64,000 nt of DNA from an uncultured Acetatifactor sp. (GTDB taxonomy: Bacteria > Bacillota > Clostridia > Lachnospirales > Lachnospiraceae). The notes under the pieces were generated by a model. It worked only from the letters and a program-made list of their open reading frames with translations, was not told the origin of the DNA and did no database searches. Below are positions 42,712 to 50,788 of the stretch, in pieces. The stretch's first letter is position 1. Each line of letters opens with the position of its first letter. The DNA lies in assembly GCA_910586215.1 (NCBI GenBank), contig CAJUGH010000021.1, positions 1 through 64,000 on the forward strand, in the 5' to 3' direction. The position numbers and the translations under genes are program-made.

Positions 42712-42796
42712 GAAGTGCAGGCAAAGGCCAATATGACTCCCGCGGGGGTGTTGACTTTTGGATGGAATCATGACGCGGACAAGGGGGAACAGGAAA

Positions 42797-44278
42797 ATGG
42801 GATGCAAGATAGCCTTTATCGGGGCAGGGAGTATTGGTTTTACGAGGAAGCTTTTGTCAGATCTTCTGACAGTACCGGAATTTAGCCACATGGAGGTAGC
42901 TTTCACAGACATCAATGAGGATAATCTGCGGATGGTGACATCGCTCTGCCAGCGGGATATCGAGGCAAATGGCCTGGACATCCAGATCCAGGCAACCCTG
43001 GACAGGCGGGAGGCCTTCCGTGATGCAAAATATGTGATAAACTGTGTGCGTATCGGTATGCTGGAGGCTTTTGCCACAGATGTGGAGATTCCCTTGAAGT
43101 ACGGAGTGGACCAGTGTGTGGGCGACACCCTGTGTATCGGCGGTATCATGTATGGCCAGCGGGGAGTGGCGGCCATCCTGGACTTCTGTAAGGACATCCG
43201 GGAGGTGGCGGCACCGGGCTGTATCCTGTTAAACTATTCCAATCCCAATGCCATGATGACCTGGGCGGCCAACAAATACGGCCAGGTGGAGACCTACGGC
43301 CTTTGCCATGGGGTCCAGCATGGCCATGCCCAGATTGCACAGGCTCTGGGAAGGGACAAGAAGGACGTGGACATCATCTGTGCGGGGCTGAACCACCAGA
43401 CCTGGTATATCAGTGTGAAGACGGAGGGTGTGGAGCGGACAGGGGAATTGTACCCGTTGATGTGTCAGGCAGAATTCGCCAGGGATGAGAATATCCGCCT
43501 GGACGTGATGAAGCATTTTGGATATTATTCCACGGAATCCAACGGCCATCTGTCCGAATATCTCATGTGGTACAGGAAGAGGCCGGAGGAGATGGAGCAG
43601 TGGATCAACTATTCCTCCTGGATCCAGGGCGAGACAGCCGGGTACCTGCGGGTGTGCAAGGAGTCCAGGAACTGGTTCGAGACGGATTTTCCCAACTGGA
43701 TGAAGGAGGATCCCCTGCGGTATGTGCCGGAGAAACGCTCTGAGGAGCATGGTTCCTATATCATAGAATCCCTGGAGACAGGGCGCACCTACAGGGGACA
43801 TTTCAATGTGATGAACAATGGGACGATCACCAATCTGCCCGATGAGTGTGTGGTGGAGGTACCCTGCTATGTGGACGCAAATGGCATCAGCATCCCCAGG
43901 GTAGGAGACCTGCCGCTGGGCTGTGCGGCTGTCTGCTCCCAGTCTGTGTGGGTACAGAAGCTGGCAGTGGAAGCGGCTGTGCAAGGGGATATCCGTCTGC
44001 TGTACCAGGCAGGTATGATGGATCCGCTAACCGGGGCAGTCTGTACCCCGGGAGAGATCTGCCAGATGGTTGACGAGATGCTCATCGCCCAGGAGAAATG
44101 GCTGCCCCAGTATGCAGAGGAGATCCAGGGGGCGAAGCAGCGTATGCAGGGTGAACTTCTGCCCTATCGTCCGGTAAAGGGATTTACCTTACAGGAGAAG
44201 ACTGTGGAAGAGATGGCGGTGGAGAAAGAGAAATACCGCCAGATGGCATCTGAGGCAGCAAAGGAAAACGTGAAGTGA
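42797..44278 (+). CDS. GH4-family NAD- and metal-dependent glycosidase (alpha-galactosidase/glucosidase type)
   Basis: 493 residues. GH4 enzymes oxidise the sugar at C3 using NAD and eliminate the aglycone with the help of Mn. The NAD loop is FIGAGSIGF, NYSNPNAM follows, the metal ligands are C170 (LCHG) and H200 (NHQTW), and the catalytic region includes FGYYSTESNGHLSEY. The CHG/NH combination is typical of the alpha-glucosidase/galactosidase/glucuronidase branches. The ATG at 42797 is preferred because AGGGGG and AGG lie upstream; an earlier in-frame ATG at 42758 sits in the repeat tail. Its linkage to GH27 suggests alpha-galactosides, though alpha-galacturonides remain possible. Confidence 0.9.
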   Translation: MGCKIAFIGAGSIGFTRKLLSDLLTVPEFSHMEVAFTDINEDNLRMVTSLCQRDIEANGLDIQIQATLDRREAFRDAKYVINCVRIGMLEAFATDVEIPLKYGVDQCVGDTLCIGGIMYGQRGVAAILDFCKDIREVAAPGCILLNYSNPNAMMTWAANKYGQVETYGLCHGVQHGHAQIAQALGRDKKDVDIICAGLNHQTWYISVKTEGVERTGELYPLMCQAEFARDENIRLDVMKHFGYYSTESNGHLSEYLMWYRKRPEEMEQWINYSSWIQGETAGYLRVCKESRNWFETDFPNWMKEDPLRYVPEKRSEEHGSYIIESLETGRTYRGHFNVMNNGTITNLPDECVVEVPCYVDANGISIPRVGDLPLGCAAVCSQSVWVQKLAVEAAVQGDIRLLYQAGMMDPLTGAVCTPGEICQMVDEMLIAQEKWLPQYAEEIQGAKQRMQGELLPYRPVKGFTLQEKTVEEMAVEKEKYRQMASEAAKENVK

Positions 44279-44453
44279 GGGCAACATGAGGAACCCGAGG
44301 AGGTTTTCTGTTAACAGGAGGACGACTGTAAATACACTGTCAGCAAAAGGGGCCAGAAGCAGATGTAAAGGGAACAGTAGAGAAGTATGCGGATGAAAAT
44401 CCGGTTATAAAGATTGCTGGTGGAAATCCTATCATATGCCCTGCCTCTTTGAT
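44279..44453. other. Spacer after GH4
   Basis: No gene is visible. CCTGAAAACGAAG-like A/G-rich sequence follows the GH4 stop with no clear terminator. Confidence 0.25.
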
Positions 44454-44607
44454 ATGCTCCCTTCTAGAGCGTGTTTGAAAATTGCTTTCTGTCAGATGTG
44501 CGTCACAATTTGTGGGAGATTTGACCCAAATGAGGGCCCAATATACCGCAAAGTAGGGCGTGCAGATGGTGGGAATGAATTTTCAAACACGCTCTAGGAG
44601 GGAGCAT
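44454..44607. mobile_element. MITE-like element with 30-bp terminal inverted repeats
   Basis: The left end (44454-44483, starting ATGCTCCCTTCTAGAGCG) and the reverse of the right end (44578-44607) agree at 29 of 30 bases; the inner 20 bases (CTAGAGCGTGTTTGAAAATT) are perfect. The whole is 154 bp with no coding capacity, and its 94-base interior is not strongly self-complementary. Size, long inverted ends and intergenic position fit a non-autonomous element. No transposase with matching ends is in the window. Confidence 0.7.
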
Positions 44608-44726
44608 GATTTGTGTCTAAAAGAAGTTTGTTTTTAATTGCCTACTTGACCGGGAGCAGTTCAACTGTTTTTTGTTTCTTTTATCATGGCATATGCTGAA
44701 ATGCAATCTGATTTCATAGCTATCCG

Positions 44727-44766
44727 CTTTTCCATGATATGAACCATATGGTTCACTGTGGAAAAG
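44727..44766. promoter_or_regulatory. Nested palindrome, candidate operator
   Basis: A perfect 16-bp palindrome TGAACCATATGGTTCA (44740-44755) lies inside a wider dyad CTTTTCCA (44727-44734) / TGGAAAAG (44759-44766). There is no T tract, so an operator or cruciform is more likely than a terminator. It lies about 160 bases before the response regulator gene and 70 bases before a TATAAT at 44835-44840. Confidence 0.5.
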
Positions 44767-44926
44767 CCGTGGACAGGAACGAAAAACCCGGGAAATAGGG
44801 AAGGGAAATTTACAATTTGGACACATTTGCATTCTATAATAAATAAAGTAATCCAGGAATCTTTTTTTGCGGAAGCACAGAGGGCAGGCACCTGGCTAAG
44901 GTTCCAGGAAAGGGAGGGATGATGTT

Positions 44927-45580
44927 GTGGCGGATATTCTGATTGTGGAGGACGATGTGTCCATTGCGGATCTGATCTGTCTGAACCTGAGTGCGGAGGG
45001 TTACCACTGCAAATGTGCCCATGATGGCATGGAAGGGGCAGATCTGGTGGAGTCGGAGCGGTTCGATCTGATCCTGTTAGACATAATGCTGCCAGAGGTA
45101 GACGGCTACGAGCTTCTGGACTATATCAAGCCCACCGGGACACCGGTAATCTTTCTGACAGCCCGGGGAAGTGTAGAAGACAGGATCCGGGGGCTAAAGG
45201 CCGGAGCAGATGACTACATTGGCAAGCCTTTTCAAGTAGGGGAACTTCTGGCCAGGGTGGAAGCCGTGCTTAGGAGAACCGGGGCTACAGGGAAGCATCT
45301 TGCATTTGGGGATGTGTCTATCCGTGTGGACTCCAGGGAAGTAATGAAGGACGGGAAGGCAGTGGTGCTTACTGCCAAGGAATTTGACCTGCTGGTGGAA
45401 CTGGTGCAGAACAAAAATGTGGCCCTGTACCGGGACTGGCTCTATGAAAAAGTATGGCGGGAACCGTTTACGGGGGAGACAAGGACTTTGGATGCCCACA
45501 TCCAGAGACTGCGCAAAAAGCTGGGATGGGAGGAGAAGATCAAGACAGTGTTCCGCATAGGTTACAGACTGGAGGGATAG
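44927..45580 (+). CDS. OmpR-family response regulator
   Basis: 217 residues. The receiver domain (1-115) has the acidic pair in ILIVEDDVS, phosphorylation site D52 (LILLDIMLPE), the switch Thr in FLTARG and Lys in YIGKPF. The C-terminal winged helix (about 125-217) includes LTAKEFDLLVELVQNKN and TLDAHIQRLRKKLG. The GTG start follows AGGGAGG by 9 bases; nearby ATGs are out of frame. The stop is one base before the start of the cognate kinase. Confidence 0.93.
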   Translation: MADILIVEDDVSIADLICLNLSAEGYHCKCAHDGMEGADLVESERFDLILLDIMLPEVDGYELLDYIKPTGTPVIFLTARGSVEDRIRGLKAGADDYIGKPFQVGELLARVEAVLRRTGATGKHLAFGDVSIRVDSREVMKDGKAVVLTAKEFDLLVELVQNKNVALYRDWLYEKVWREPFTGETRTLDAHIQRLRKKLGWEEKIKTVFRIGYRLEG

Positions 45581-45581
45581 C

Positions 45582-47402
45582 GTGCGGCTTTTTACAAAGT
45601 TTTTTCTGTTTGGCATGTTGATACTCGGTGTGGCATTCTCTGTGTCGGGGTATTTCCTACTCCACTATTCCCTGGAGAGCAGTCTGGCCAGAGAGGCAGA
45701 CTTTGCCTTGATGCAGTACCAGTATGACAAATTCACGGTGCAGTCTGCCTTTCTGACGTATTCGGATGTGTCCGTTGTGGTGAGTTATACAAGGGAAGGA
45801 ATTGCCTTAAAGGATGGGGATGTCTATACCGTGTGGCAGGTATCCCCCGAAGGAATATCCTCCAGGAAGGAAGGGGATACACAGGGTAGGGAGGGAACTG
45901 CAAAGGGACAGCAGTCCATTCCATCTGGAGACGGGGATTCTGCGCAGGCACCTGCACAGGACATGGAGAACTTAAGCCTGCTGCTGACTCTTGCAGGGGA
46001 GATCGGAGTTCCTGTGGCTTTCTACGGGGAGGATATGGAGCCACTGTACTCGGAGATAGATAGGGTGGACAGATCGTTTCTGGAGGGATTGTCTGCAGGC
46101 GCCCACGCCTATCGGTTCCAGGAAGAACCAGGAGGAAGCGCGGTGCTGGTGGGAAGTGTGCTGGATTGGAAAGGGACATCCGTGCGTTTTGTGACACAGT
46201 GGGATATCAGCAAGACCATGGCACAGCAGGATACCTTGAGACAGTATTTTTTACGGTGCTATCTGGCGGCCATGGCAGCAGGGATGGTTTTGCTGGGCTT
46301 TTTGTCTGCGTTGCTGACGAGGCCATTGAAGCGGATGGCCAAGGGAGCGCGGCGGATGGCAGGTGGTAATTACAAAGAACGGTTCGGGGCGCCTGGCCGG
46401 GATGAGATCGGGGAACTGGCCTGCAGCTTTAACCAGATGGCTGACGCGGTGGAAGAGAAGATCGGGGAACTGGAGAAAGCTGCCAGGGAAAAGGAAGACT
46501 TTGTGGCGAATTTTGCCCATGAGCTGAAGACACCTCTCACATCCATCATTGGTTATGCGGATACCATCTACCAGAAGGAACTTACCCGGGAGGAAACCAG
46601 GCAGGCATCATGGAATATCTGGAATGAAGGGATGCGCCTGGAAGCGCTTTCCTGGAAACTGATGGAACTGACTGTGCTGCGCAGACAGGATTTTCCTCTG
46701 GAGGAAATGTCAGCGGAGGAATTGCTACAGGATGTAACGGAGGGGCTGGAGCCGCTGTTTGCCAGGAATCAGATCAGCTTCCGGCTGCAGGTGGATCCGG
46801 CTTATGTGAGAGTGGATTATGACCTGCTGAAGACACTTCTCATGAATCTGTGTGACAATGCCTGTAAAGCAGGGGCAAGCCGGATTGAACTGACCGGACG
46901 TGTGGAAGCAGGGCAGACAAATGTGTCCCATGGGCAGAAGGGACGGGCGGGTGTGACCACAGGATATACAGGTGAGGAACGACAGGATCCTATAGATCTG
47001 GGAGAACAGAGGCCTGGAAGCTGCGGAGGGGAAAAATATTGGATCAGCATTGCAGACAATGGCTGCGGCATGGAGGAGGGGGAACTTGCCCGCATCACGG
47101 AGGCATTTTATATGGTGGACAAGGCCCGCTCCAGAAAGCAGCATGGTGCAGGACTGGGACTGACGCTGGCAGACCAGATTGCCAGGATCCATGGCAGCAG
47201 GCTGTTCTTCGAAAGCCGGAAAGGGCAGGGAACCAGGGTACGATTCTGCCTGGATTGTGAGGAGGATCTCTGGGAGAAGGAGACGTGTACGGCAGAGGAT
47301 ATCGAAATGACAAGGGAGGCCGGGCAGGGGAAGGAAGAAACGGACAGTGGAAGGGGGAAGAGACAAGAGCAGGGAAAGGGGCAGGAGGAAGACAATGTTT
47401 GA
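45582..47402 (+). CDS. Sensor histidine kinase with extracellular sensor domain
   Basis: 606 residues, GTG start with GGAGG six bases upstream. A first membrane span (about 5-27) and a second (about 220-245) frame an extracytoplasmic domain of about 190 residues, then HAMP (RPLKRMAKGARRMAGGNY). The phosphorylated His is H313 (NFAHELKTPLTS). The ATPase N-box is NLCDNACKAG, followed by DNGCGM and HGAGLGLTLADQI. A stretch of about 30 residues inside the ATP domain (between RIEL and YWISIADNG) is longer than usual. A charged Glu/Lys/Gly tail of about 35 residues ends the protein. Confidence 0.93.
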   Translation: MRLFTKFFLFGMLILGVAFSVSGYFLLHYSLESSLAREADFALMQYQYDKFTVQSAFLTYSDVSVVVSYTREGIALKDGDVYTVWQVSPEGISSRKEGDTQGREGTAKGQQSIPSGDGDSAQAPAQDMENLSLLLTLAGEIGVPVAFYGEDMEPLYSEIDRVDRSFLEGLSAGAHAYRFQEEPGGSAVLVGSVLDWKGTSVRFVTQWDISKTMAQQDTLRQYFLRCYLAAMAAGMVLLGFLSALLTRPLKRMAKGARRMAGGNYKERFGAPGRDEIGELACSFNQMADAVEEKIGELEKAAREKEDFVANFAHELKTPLTSIIGYADTIYQKELTREETRQASWNIWNEGMRLEALSWKLMELTVLRRQDFPLEEMSAEELLQDVTEGLEPLFARNQISFRLQVDPAYVRVDYDLLKTLLMNLCDNACKAGASRIELTGRVEAGQTNVSHGQKGRAGVTTGYTGEERQDPIDLGEQRPGSCGGEKYWISIADNGCGMEEGELARITEAFYMVDKARSRKQHGAGLGLTLADQIARIHGSRLFFESRKGQGTRVRFCLDCEEDLWEKETCTAEDIEMTREAGQGKEETDSGRGKRQEQGKGQEEDNV

Positions 47403-48318
47403 ATCTTTTAGAGGGGAAAGCCCTGGAGGGAAAGGCTCTGGAAGGAAAGGCTCTGGAAGGCAGAAGTTTACCGGCTGGAAGGGATGGTTTGCCAATCTTG
47501 CGGGTATGCTGTCTGCCGTGGGGATTGCCCTGGGCGGACTGTTTCTGGTGCAGGATGGCCTGGCCAGGGAGAAGGAGAGCCTGCTACAGGGAAGCGGGCT
47601 TGTGGGGATCACAGTCCAGGCAGAGCCTGCCGCGGCTGCGGAGATGGAGGTAGTGCAGAACAGTCCGGTGAATCTGACAGAAGAGGATCTGATCAGGGTG
47701 GTGAGGGACATGGAAAGCGGGGGAGAAATATATCCCCATGAACCGGGTCAGGATCAGCTCTCCATGTCCCAGGCCATAACGTGCGGCAGGGAATGGATAG
47801 AGACATTTTTCATGCCGTATATGGGTAAGACGGACTACCGGATGGAAGAGTACAAGGCAGACTGCTTCCTGTGGTCTCTTCGGGAGAAAGAGGGGGAAGA
47901 GGAGAAAGATCCCATATTCAGTTACTGGACAATCAATTTTGAAGTCCAGGGACTGGCGGAAGTGGGGCTTACGCTGAATGCAGCCAGCGGACAGGTGCTG
48001 ATCGCTTCTATTGGGCTGTATGGTCCGGTGGAATACCAGGATGGACAGAACCTTCTGGCTCTGCTTAGGGAGTATGCATTCTCTTTTGGAACAGACGAAG
48101 TTGCATCCTATAGCTTTGTGGAAAGCGTGGCGGAGGGGATGGGCAGGACTGGAGAGAAGATATACCATACCATCAGCAGCCAGGGGCTGTATGCGGGCAT
48201 CAGGACCAGCAGCGTATCCATCAGTATGGCCACGGAGAATCCCGGAGTGGCGGAAAGTATAGATATCTTTACTGTCCGTCTGTATCTCACCACAGATGTG
48301 GACGACTATCCGTGGTGA
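47395..48318 (+). CDS. Membrane-anchored extracytoplasmic accessory protein of the two-component operon
   Basis: 307 residues, ATG inside the kinase 3' end with AGGAGG 5-6 bases upstream, so it is coupled to the kinase. A basic Gly-rich N-terminus precedes one hydrophobic helix (about 31-50, GMLSAVGIALGGLFLV). The remainder is outside and contains GEIYPHEPGQDQ, a long alpha/beta region and YSFVESVAEGMGRTG. No named family was recognised. A likely job is to modulate or respond to the sensor, as with other extra membrane proteins encoded at the end of kinase operons. Confidence 0.7.
   Translation: MFESFRGESPGGKGSGRKGSGRQKFTGWKGWFANLAGMLSAVGIALGGLFLVQDGLAREKESLLQGSGLVGITVQAEPAAAAEMEVVQNSPVNLTEEDLIRVVRDMESGGEIYPHEPGQDQLSMSQAITCGREWIETFFMPYMGKTDYRMEEYKADCFLWSLREKEGEEEKDPIFSYWTINFEVQGLAEVGLTLNAASGQVLIASIGLYGPVEYQDGQNLLALLREYAFSFGTDEVASYSFVESVAEGMGRTGEKIYHTISSQGLYAGIRTSSVSISMATENPGVAESIDIFTVRLYLTTDVDDYPW
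47417..47460 (+). repeat. Short tandem repeat coding a GKGSGR-like stretch
   Basis: GGAAAGGCTCTGGAA is repeated back to back with one variant unit on each side, giving KGSGRKGSGR in the N-terminal cytoplasmic tail of the accessory protein. The unit length is a multiple of three, so copy changes stay in frame. Confidence 0.5.
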
Positions 48319-48341
48319 GGTACAGGGATCCTGGGGATTTT

Positions 48342-49148
48342 CTAATCCAATTCCATGTCTGTGCCCAGCCACCAGCCCAGAACCTCTTTGATCTGGGCAT
48401 CCCAGTACTTCCACTGGTGGTCCCCCGGGGCGGCGTTGCTTGTCAGGTCAAAGCCCAGATTTTTTACTCGTTGCCAGGCTTTTAGATTTCCCTGGTACAG
48501 GAAATCTTCTGTGCCGCACCATGCGTACAGGCGGGGCAGATTGGTATGCTGGCCTGCCAGGCGCTCTGCCATTGACAGAAGATCATTGTCTGATCCCTCC
48601 AGTTGTTCCACACTGCCGAAGATTCCGGCGAACAGGGGCACGTTTTCCGGCTGCTCTGTCATATTGCGGCGGTAATCTTCCACGATGTCCAGTGCCCCGG
48701 ACAGGGAGGCAGCGGCACCAAAAGTGTCACTGGCGCCCAGTCCCAGCTTCCAGGCGCCATATCCTCCCATGGATAGTCCGGCAGCCAGAGTGTCCTGGCG
48801 CTTATCGGACATCTGTGGGAAGAATTCCCGGCAGATACCTGGCAGCTCCCTGGACAGAAAAGTCCAGTATTTCATACCATAAGTGGTATCCGTGTAGAAA
48901 GCCAGGTGGGTGGTGGGCATGACCACTGCAATTCCAAGTTTTGACACATAGCGCTCGATGGAAGTCCTGCGTTGCCAGATCGTCTGGTCATCACTCATGC
49001 CGTGGAGCAGGTACATCGTCTTGTACCTGCCTCCTGCCCCTTGTCCTTCCATACCGATCTGGCCATGGGTCTTCTGGGGCAGGATCACATCCATATCCAT
49101 GCACATTCCCAGCACATTTGAGAAAAAGTTTACATGTAACAAGGCCAT
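48342..49148 (-). CDS. Esterase, tributyrin esterase/esterase D-like
   Basis: 268 residues, no signal peptide. Alpha/beta-hydrolase with YLLHGMSDDQTIW, nucleophile S126 in the GLSMGGYGAWKLG elbow, Asp in CGTEDFLYQGN and His in PGDHQWKYWD. These signatures match the short-chain acyl esterases related to esterase D and EstA. The start at 49148 has AGGAGGTGA 8-9 bases upstream; extension to 49199 adds a stretch without an RBS. It ends 23 bases from the convergent accessory gene, and no strong terminator is visible there. Confidence 0.9.
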   Translation of the reverse strand: MALLHVNFFSNVLGMCMDMDVILPQKTHGQIGMEGQGAGGRYKTMYLLHGMSDDQTIWQRRTSIERYVSKLGIAVVMPTTHLAFYTDTTYGMKYWTFLSRELPGICREFFPQMSDKRQDTLAAGLSMGGYGAWKLGLGASDTFGAAASLSGALDIVEDYRRNMTEQPENVPLFAGIFGSVEQLEGSDNDLLSMAERLAGQHTNLPRLYAWCGTEDFLYQGNLKAWQRVKNLGFDLTSNAAPGDHQWKYWDAQIKEVLGWWLGTDMELD

Positions 49149-49417
49149 ATTTGATTCACCTCCTGGATCAAGTTTACCACAGAATGGGAAGGAATGCATC
49201 TTGTTTCTGGTGTGGACGGAAGACTTGCGGGAGGGAGGAAAATCCGTGAGTCTTAAGCAAGCAGAACTTGAATGTGAATATCGTATATCATTTTCTATGC
49301 CCTACCATGTCCATGCTATTTTTACATTGCCTTTCATTTGATATCCAGTAAGTTGGCGAAAATATATTCTGTACGTTCCTGCCCCATCCCCAACAAGCGT
49401 ACAGCTTCCGGACGTCC
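49149..49417. other. Spacer without recognisable features
   Basis: 269 bases upstream of the esterase and downstream of the DUF3784 gene (both leftward). No gene, strong hairpin or clear promoter was seen. Confidence 0.3.
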
Positions 49418-49744
49418 TCACAGCTTATATTTCTTTTCAATCACCAGGGAATAGACAGCCATGGCGGCAATGCTTTCTGCCATGACGCCCAGTATAGAGA
49501 GTATGATCCATGCAGAGTTCTGGCCTGCAAGCAGGGGAATCCCCAGAATAAGGTATACAATGCTGAATACGAAAAGTAGCTTGGAAAGCGCATGGTTGTA
49601 CTTTTTTACATCGGAGACTTCAGGTCTTTTCACATTTGCCCAGAACCCCACAGGTTTTTTGGAGAACCACGCGGATATGGACAGTCCCAGAAACAGGATG
49701 CCTATGATGCACCAAATAGCAAAACCGATTATATTGCCTTCCAT
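49418..49744 (-). CDS. DUF3784-family small membrane protein
   Basis: 108 residues with three hydrophobic spans (about 5-25, 54-72, 80-100) and the family motif SKKPVGFWANVKRPEVSDVKKYN in the loop after span 1 (quoted in part here as KKPVGFWAN). Members are common in Firmicutes; function is unknown. AAGGAGGG lies seven bases before the ATG. It is divergent from the Bce-type operon across a repeat-bearing spacer. Confidence 0.85.
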   Translation of the reverse strand: MEGNIIGFAIWCIIGILFLGLSISAWFSKKPVGFWANVKRPEVSDVKKYNHALSKLLFVFSIVYLILGIPLLAGQNSAWIILSILGVMAESIAAMAVYSLVIEKKYKL

Positions 49745-49823
49745 TTCGAGCCCTCCTTCAAGATAAGTCTTTCTATTCCCTATTCTACCACAGATTCGGA
49801 AGTGTGCAAACAGGTAGTTTTGT

Positions 49824-49967
49824 GTTACGGTTCACTCAATACTGCCGCCAGGTGTTTTCACGCGTTCTTTGCGTGATAAACCCGAGACTGCTTGCGTCCA
49901 AAGGAGCGGTCTTCGTTCATTTTGTGTGCATCATGTTGCTGAGAGCGGCGTAGCCGTAAACAGTAAC
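49824..49967 (+). repeat. Interspersed structured repeat, copy C
   Basis: Left end GTTACGGTTCACTC (49824-49837), right end TAAACAGTAAC (49957-49967). The first inner stem is TTTTCACGC/GCGTGATAAA around 49854-49882, with one mismatch. The second (GCGTCCAAA.../...TTTTGTGTGC) is diverged. The tail block CGGGGCTGTTGACCTGTGG follows at 49999-50017. It lies 122 bases before the Bce-type response regulator and covers much of its upstream region. Confidence 0.65.
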
Positions 49968-50089
49968 AGTTTTGTAACGGAAACTGTCAGTCATGCAGCG
50001 GGGCTGTTGACCTGTGGAGATGTTGGCGATATACTTGTGGGGAAGCTGGTTTGTCTGGCAGAGGATGGCAGGAGGAGAAGGAAGGGCTG

Positions 50090-50788
50090 ATGACAAAGAT
50101 AATGATCGTAGAGGATGATGGGGCCATCCGGGAGGAACTGATGCTGCTGTTGGGGAATGAGGGCTATATTCCCTATGGGGTCACGGATTTTAGGGATATT
50201 CCCGACCAGGCGGCCAGACTGTGCCCGGATCTGATCCTGCTGGACATCGGACTGCCCGGGCAGGACGGATTTGCGTTGTGTGCCAGCTTGAAGAAGACAT
50301 CCAGAGCGGCTGTGATCTTTGTCACTGGCAGGGAGGACGGCATGGATGAAGTCAGGGCCTTGTCCCTGGGCGGGGATGATTATATCACGAAGCCGTACAA
50401 TATCCCGGTGCTGCTGGCCAGGATCAAGGCGGTGCTGCGCCGGTGCGGACAGGGAAGCCCGGAGGGAATGGAATCGGGAGGACTGCGGCTGGATCTGGCA
50501 AAAGGAATGGCGCAGTCTGCGGAAGGATTTGTCCTTCTGTCCCGCAATGAGGTGCAGATCCTGGCGCATCTGATGGCACATGCGGGGGAGATCATACCAC
50601 GGGCAGACTTGATTGAGGCATTGTGGAACAGCCGGATTTATATTGATGACAATACCCTCAGTGTGAATGTGACCAGGTTGCGGGGTAAGCTGGCAGAGCT
50701 GGGATACGGGAATGCCATAAGGACACGGAGGGGGATGGGGTATCAGTTTGAGATACCAGACGGAGGGAAAAGGAGAATAGCAGAATGA
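50090..50788 (+). CDS. BceR-like response regulator
   Basis: 232 residues: receiver domain with IMIVEDDGAIREEL, phosphorylation site D52 (LILLDIGLPG), switch VTGRE and YITKPYN; then an OmpR winged helix with LSRNEVQILAHLMAH and LSVNVTRLRGKL. The ATG at 50090 has GGAGGAGAAGG upstream. It overlaps the kinase by 4 bases (ATGA). Order RR-HK-ATPase-permease is the classic BceRSAB layout for sensing and resisting cell-wall-active peptides. Confidence 0.93.
   Translation: MTKIMIVEDDGAIREELMLLLGNEGYIPYGVTDFRDIPDQAARLCPDLILLDIGLPGQDGFALCASLKKTSRAAVIFVTGREDGMDEVRALSLGGDDYITKPYNIPVLLARIKAVLRRCGQGSPEGMESGGLRLDLAKGMAQSAEGFVLLSRNEVQILAHLMAHAGEIIPRADLIEALWNSRIYIDDNTLSVNVTRLRGKLAELGYGNAIRTRRGMGYQFEIPDGGKRRIAE

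Noticed and set aside
42553..42885. A 110-codon frame across repeat copy B and the GH4 start
   Set aside because: Its text is that of the repeat and it overlaps the well-supported GH4 start at 42797.
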